Below are positions 59,104 to 64,000 of a DNA stretch of 64,000 nucleotides, piece by piece (the first letter of the stretch is position 1; each line of letters opens with the position of its first letter). The DNA lies in assembly GCA_964017065.1 (NCBI GenBank), contig OZ024792.1, forward strand, positions 1,827,254 through 1,891,253. The letters are read 5' to 3'. Both the position numbers and the translations under genes were made by a program. The notes beneath the pieces were generated by a model. The model saw nothing but the letters and a program-made list of their open reading frames with translations, was not told where the DNA came from and searched no databases. The DNA is from Haliclona indistincta. Lineage: Eukaryota; Porifera; Demospongiae; Haplosclerida; Chalinidae.

Positions 59104-62100
59104 TTACATGTGCTGGTAGAGATCAATGAATGCCTTTACTGTTGAATATGTGCTGGCGTACTGGTCCTGTTGAAATAGCAGAAAATAAAATAATTTTTAA
59201 TGGAAACAGGAAAGAGATAGTTTTGTTACCACAGTTGAGACTGCTCCCGGTTTCTGCATTCTAACTGTTTTGACAGTCTGGAACACATCCACCACTCCCT
59301 CTGCCTTGCACTGCTCCAGAGCATTACTGATAGCACAGTACATACCTGAACGACCCACTGTATCACTAGAGAAGAACAACAAACAGAGAGGAACATAAAG
59401 AGAGATGCATTGATCATACCTGCAATGAACTACGACAGGACCTTGTCCCATTGTTTGACGTCTTGTGATCACATTGCTCATCACCTTCAAGATGGTGGCT
59501 GGCTGACGAACCTGACAGTCAGGTGACCAGTCTTTCACCTCATACTGAGCTACCGTCCATTCTTTCTCATTCTATAGTGAGAATAAAGGCACTGCATGGG
59601 TACTTCATGTAGTCAAGCATATGCACCTTGTTGGAGTAGATGAGTAGTTCTCGTAGCACGTACCATCCCTCTCTCTTGAGGTTCTTCAGCTTTAGTGTGA
59701 ACTCACCATACTGCTCTGGCTCCTCAAACTGGGGCCAGTAGCAGTGACACACCTCCTGAAAAGAGCAAAATTACCAACACTCTTTTAATCCTTTCCTAAA
59801 CTTGTAAACCCACCGTATTGTTTTCCTTCATAGAGCACAGCATGACCACTGCTGGCACTTTATAGTCCATCACCATCTTCCAGAAATCTCTGGTCGTGTT
59901 CTCCATAGGACTCTGGGCTATAATGTAGGTCTTCTTCTCTCGATAACCCTGAGTATACGAACATCACTACTCCATTAATCCATTTCAACAAGCACCTTAA
60001 CAAAACTGGCATGAATATAATTCGGATATTCGTCCATTAGTGTAACTCTATAGAGTTCGTCTGAATGAGAATAAGAAATTGAGCTTTAGTGAGTAGCCAT
60101 ACTTACTTGGTAGGTAGCTTTCATCGCGATTCTTCTCAGGAAAAGTAACAGCAGTTTTTGGGCAAATGCTTGTTGGATTTGGAGTGATCTTTTGAAGCAC
60201 CTGTCATCAATGTTATTCGAAATCTGAAGGACAATGTTTCAAAAGCATACCTCAAACTGAGTCAAGAGATTGCTCTTCTTAGTGTATGGATTGCCTTGCT
60301 TCAATTTTGACATGAGTGAGTCAAATTTAGTGCTGTCAACAGCGGTGACTCCACACACTCCTATCTCTACCACAACGTCGTGTATAAACATGTACTGTCC
60401 CTGTTATACATGATTATAATAAACAACACATATAATCAGTGTTCTTAACTCAAGTGAGTTTCTTACTAACATACTTGTATAATCAACAAAGCTATTCATT
60501 AGAATACACCACTTGCCTCTGTTTGCACCATCTGCATCCTCTGTTCTCTTAGTCTGTTGACAATCCCAGCAATGTCTGCTGTTTTTGTTTTTTCGGCTTG
60601 CTCCAAGGCTAGGTCGATGGTGATGAAGGTGCCAGTGCGACCCACACCAGCACTGCAGTGGACCAGGATGGGCCCTCCCTCACTCCTCCATCCCTCCATC
60701 ACTTTCTTGTGCAGAGCCATGATAGGACCAGTGCACTCAGGGACGCCATGATCAGGCCAGGAGGTGAAGTGGTACTGAGTGATTTCTATACCTACCAATT
60801 CCCTAAGCTGTATAACAGAGTAAAACAATTAAGATATGACACTACTTTCTCCTTATACCTCCACTTTGAGTTGACGTTTGGTAATATCAGGGAGTATTGA
60901 TTTACTGAGTGTGGTCACTTTGAAGGGACCATACATTTGGCTTGTGTTCTCCATGGGCCAGTATCGCTCACACTTGGTAGCACTGCTCTCCTTCAGCTTG
61001 GTTACCATGACAATGTACTGTGGAGCTTCCTGCCAGATTAACCGCCAAAAGTCAATAACGGTATTCTTCAAGGGTCCTGTGGAGATTGAAATAATACAGT
61101 ATCAAAGAGTTTTGATAGATGTATTTAACCTTGTGCAGCAATGAATTTCAATGCACTGCTGTACCCCTGTAAAATACAACATGATTACAGCAATTTCCTG
61201 TTTATAAAACTGCATACGTCAACATAGCTGGCGTTGATGAAATCATCTTGACACTCTTCACTACCTGGTATTGGCTTCAGCTTTATTCTGTGACTATCAT
61301 CTGTCATGTGGTGTATAAAACAGTAGTAAATACATTTTATACGAGACCAGCTCCAAGTCATACTAACAAACAGTGATGTTCCTGAATCGATTTTTAAATA
61401 TGTTGTTGTCATTGAAGCCGATACAAACAGCCTTCCTGTCACCTGAGTAAAGTTGCTAAAACAGCAACAACAGAATGAGTGAGCTTTAATTTAAACAGTG
61501 ACACTCTTACTCGATACTCGTCTTTGAATTTCCTGTGGTTTTGGGCGTGGTACCTCGCTAAATGATTTGGTAGATTTTCTAGTTTGACAGGATTAGTTGG
61601 TTTAATGCCGTGACCAAACATGGGTGTGTACAATGCCTCGTTATCAGTAGGAGACGAAACTGCAGGAAAGTCATCATAAATTTCTATCGAGAGTTTCGTT
61701 TGTCTGTCTGCTTCTTCAGGAGGCGACAAAGCTATATTGTGCAGATCATACTTTTAGTCATTGAGACACACTTTATTACCTAACTCAATCTCTTCAAGCT
61801 CACTCTTGGCATTGTATTCAATTGACAACCCTTGCACCATTTTAGGCTTAATACTGTTTTGATATCTCCTGCATACAAGAAAGCAAACTGTATGAATTTT
61901 GATGAGTAGATCACACTTTACCTCCACTGAAGCGAACAAAGAAATATCAACAATAGAGCTATTGGAATTGATAACACTAAGAAGCCAGCCGCAGATCCGT
62001 ATACTATATAGGTGATATCAAAACCCACTATATAAATGAGAATGATAGTAAGTTATATTTTAGCTATAGTTGAAATTTATCACCTGAAGTTGACATCAAA

Positions 62101-64000
62101 GTGGTTACATTGATTTGATCACTGTATGGTCCTTGTCCTAAGTTGTTCCTTAGTGCCATCTGGATACTGTACTCAGTTAGTGAACTGAGACCAGTTAGCA
62201 TTCTACTAGACTGGCTCAGTGGTATGATGTAGGTGGAGTTGCTACCTCTCCCGATCATTGTCACCAGCATTACGTACTTCAGTGACTGACTGTGGCGTAG
62301 TCTGCAGTCAGCTTCTCTCCAAGATACCCAAATAACACTATCTCCAACATGAGTCACTGTGACATTGTCAGGAGCACTAGCAGGAACTGTAGACAAGATT
62401 AAAAATAGCAATTGATACAAAGTTTCTCTTACTTTCAGTATCAATTCTCTTGATAGTAATGTTTTTCTGTTGCCCTGGTCCAATATTATTCACTGCTTTC
62501 ACAGTTATAGTGTAAGGTACTGTTTGATCAATGTCTGGTAGATCAATACTGGTGTTAGTTGTATTATCATGATCAATATTAAGAGTATCATTACTGCACA
62601 GTGGAGTATACTGTAGTTGATACATAGTGACATCGCTACTGTCCTGAGGAAGAACCCATGTGACTGTCCTTGAGGATAAATCAACATGAAGAGAAGTGAC
62701 TTGTGATGGAACTGCATTGAAAAGAGTGGTTAACGGTCTAGAATGCATGTTCGCTGACTCACCATCAAATAGAATGCTGGTAGAATTGCTCGCAGGAGAT
62801 GCAATATCTATAAAGGCATGGACTACGAAAGTGTAGGTCATTCCACGAGTTAGCCCGCTCAAAATAGCTGGAAAATTATTTCCTTGGATCCTTGTCTCAT
62901 CCACAAACCCATTTATCTCTCTGATGATAAACTCTTTAACTTCCTCATCATCAACAGGAGATGCCCATGACACAGAGACACTATCAGCTGACAAAATATG
63001 CACCTCGACATTTTGTGGTGGAGCAGTAGGCCCTAAAAGAGTGGAACTAAATTTGTGTATGACTGCATAAATAGCGAAACCTTGTATTATGATGGATTGA
63101 GTCAATGTAGTGTCTCCTAGTACTGCTGAACAGGTGAAGTTGTTTATCCCACTCACTCCTTCCTGAATGAGCAAGGAGCTATTGTATGCAAAGCTGGATT
63201 CATTGATCAGTTTTTGAGTGACTGTTTCACTATGAGCAGTTGGTATCATCTGCCCATTCCTCATCCAATGAACAATCTCGGAAGCATTGATATAGACAGT
63301 GATGCAATCCACACGATACATGATGTTGTCGTCAGTGATACTTGTCAGAAGTGACCAATTCAGCATCTGAATCTGAGCTATATAAAAAAATTAACACAGA
63401 TTAAGGACATTTCGAATACTAACCTTTTGAGGATACTACAATCAATGGTACAGACTTTGGTCCTAGTAAATCTTGATAAGCTCTAACACTGATATTGTAT
63501 ATGTTGTTGTTGAATAGCTTCACTCCTTCCAGTGTGTACTGTGTGACATTACCAACATCAACTGCTGTAGTGTTAGTGGATTGTGGAGTACTGTACACAA
63601 CATATCCATCAGCTTCTGTAGCATTCACTGCTGTCCAGCTGATGGTGGCACTAGTGGCATTCATGTGAAGTAGAGTCAGGTCAGTGGGAGTGAAGTTGGG
63701 AGCTGAACACAGTGAAATAAAATTTTAGTATAATTATTTTGTACAGTCTCACCTCTGATGTATGTTTGTAAGTCATCAAATGCAATGATAGAGTCGTTGA
63801 CTCTACAAGCCCAGTCATGATCAGCATTGTACTTAGTGAATCCTTGTTCATCAAATTCTGTTTCATCAAACTCTATTTTGTCTGCTCTCCAGACTACCTC
63901 CTCAGAGTAGTCATTTGTGAGAGTAGCACTGTTCAGTGTATTGACAGTAGGAGGGATCTGGCTGTACCCCATTACTGGTGGATCTACAGCATTATAGAAA
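59104..64000 (-). CDS. Gene N: receptor-type tyrosine phosphatase, 5' partial
   Basis: Exons in transcript order: 64000-63753 (part of Ig2), 63702-63424 (FN3), 63377-63081 (Ig3), 63032-62763, 62711-62433, 62386-62084 (three FN3), 62027-61922 ([18 protein letters not shown]...), 61868-61780, 61731-61511, 61455-61368, 61300-61218, 61166-61130, 61076-60859, 60807-60517, 60400-60251, 60200-60107, 60060-59996, 59948-59814, 59755-59627, 59571-59420, 59365-59230, 59166-59104. Joined: 1243 residues, open. D1 has KNRFRNI, SWPDHG and [10 protein letters not shown] (active). D2 has DWSPD and [10 protein letters not shown], catalytic Cys and Arg kept but the loop altered. The donor at 60517/60516 is GC (GAG then gcaagt). 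Ectodomain is the type also found on G, H and I. Convergent with M; the 3' ends are 243 bp apart. Confidence 0.9.

Overview
The window is AT-rich eukaryotic DNA with very short introns (mostly 45-110 bp), GT-AG splice sites, Ig and fibronectin-III (FN3) modules, single-pass membrane receptors and two-domain receptor tyrosine phosphatases. This points to an animal. Gene compactness, this receptor content and the repeat types fit an early-branching animal, most likely a demosponge (inference only; no species marker is present).

Almost the whole window is one tandem array of related receptor genes. I resolve 14 units, named A to N: A to M on the + strand and N on the - strand at the right edge. 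The basic plan is signal peptide, Ig1, Ig2, FN3, Ig3, FN3, then 0 to 2 or more further FN3s or small Ser/Thr-rich stalk exons, one transmembrane (TM) exon, and a cytoplasmic part. Each extracellular module is one exon, and every extracellular intron is phase 1, so modules can be added, lost or swapped without breaking the frame. My exon joins give total lengths divisible by three for A, C, E, F, G, H, J, L, M and N, which supports the models.

Three kinds of cytoplasmic part occur. (1) A short tail with duplicated YDxP motifs, each completed across a splice junction (A, B, C, H, J, L; a shortened form in G and I). (2) A different short tail with YDVP plus a YxxM-like site (E). (3) Two PTP domains (M and N). 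L and M are adjacent, recent duplicates with nearly identical ectodomains; L ends in the tyrosine tail and M in PTP domains. The ectodomain of phosphatase N likewise recurs on short-tailed G, H and I. The cluster therefore looks like a paired-receptor system (substrate-like tails versus phosphatases behind the same recognition head), with sequence variation concentrated in a few loops of Ig1, Ig2 and FN3-2. I see it as a candidate recognition (allorecognition or immune) locus; the function is inference.

Layout: 1-5642 gene A (5' cut off; TE-B in its last intron); 5643-6893 repeat remnants; 6894-9783 B (one frameshift); 10035-13761 C; 14018-15340 D (pseudogene with a 324-bp MITE); 15756-18833 E; 19587-21920 F (no TM); 22383-27060 G (TE-A in intron 1); 27690-39356 H (8.2-kb intron of nested transposons at 30302-38415, including a 5.2-kb DNA transposon with a nuclease-like protein); 39607-43021 I (pseudogene); 43636-47342 J; 47599-49850 K (pseudogene split by TE-A); 50244-53188 L; 53445-58860 M (phosphatase); 59104-64000 N (phosphatase, - strand, 5' cut off). 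C/D and J/K are segmental duplicates that later gained different transposons.
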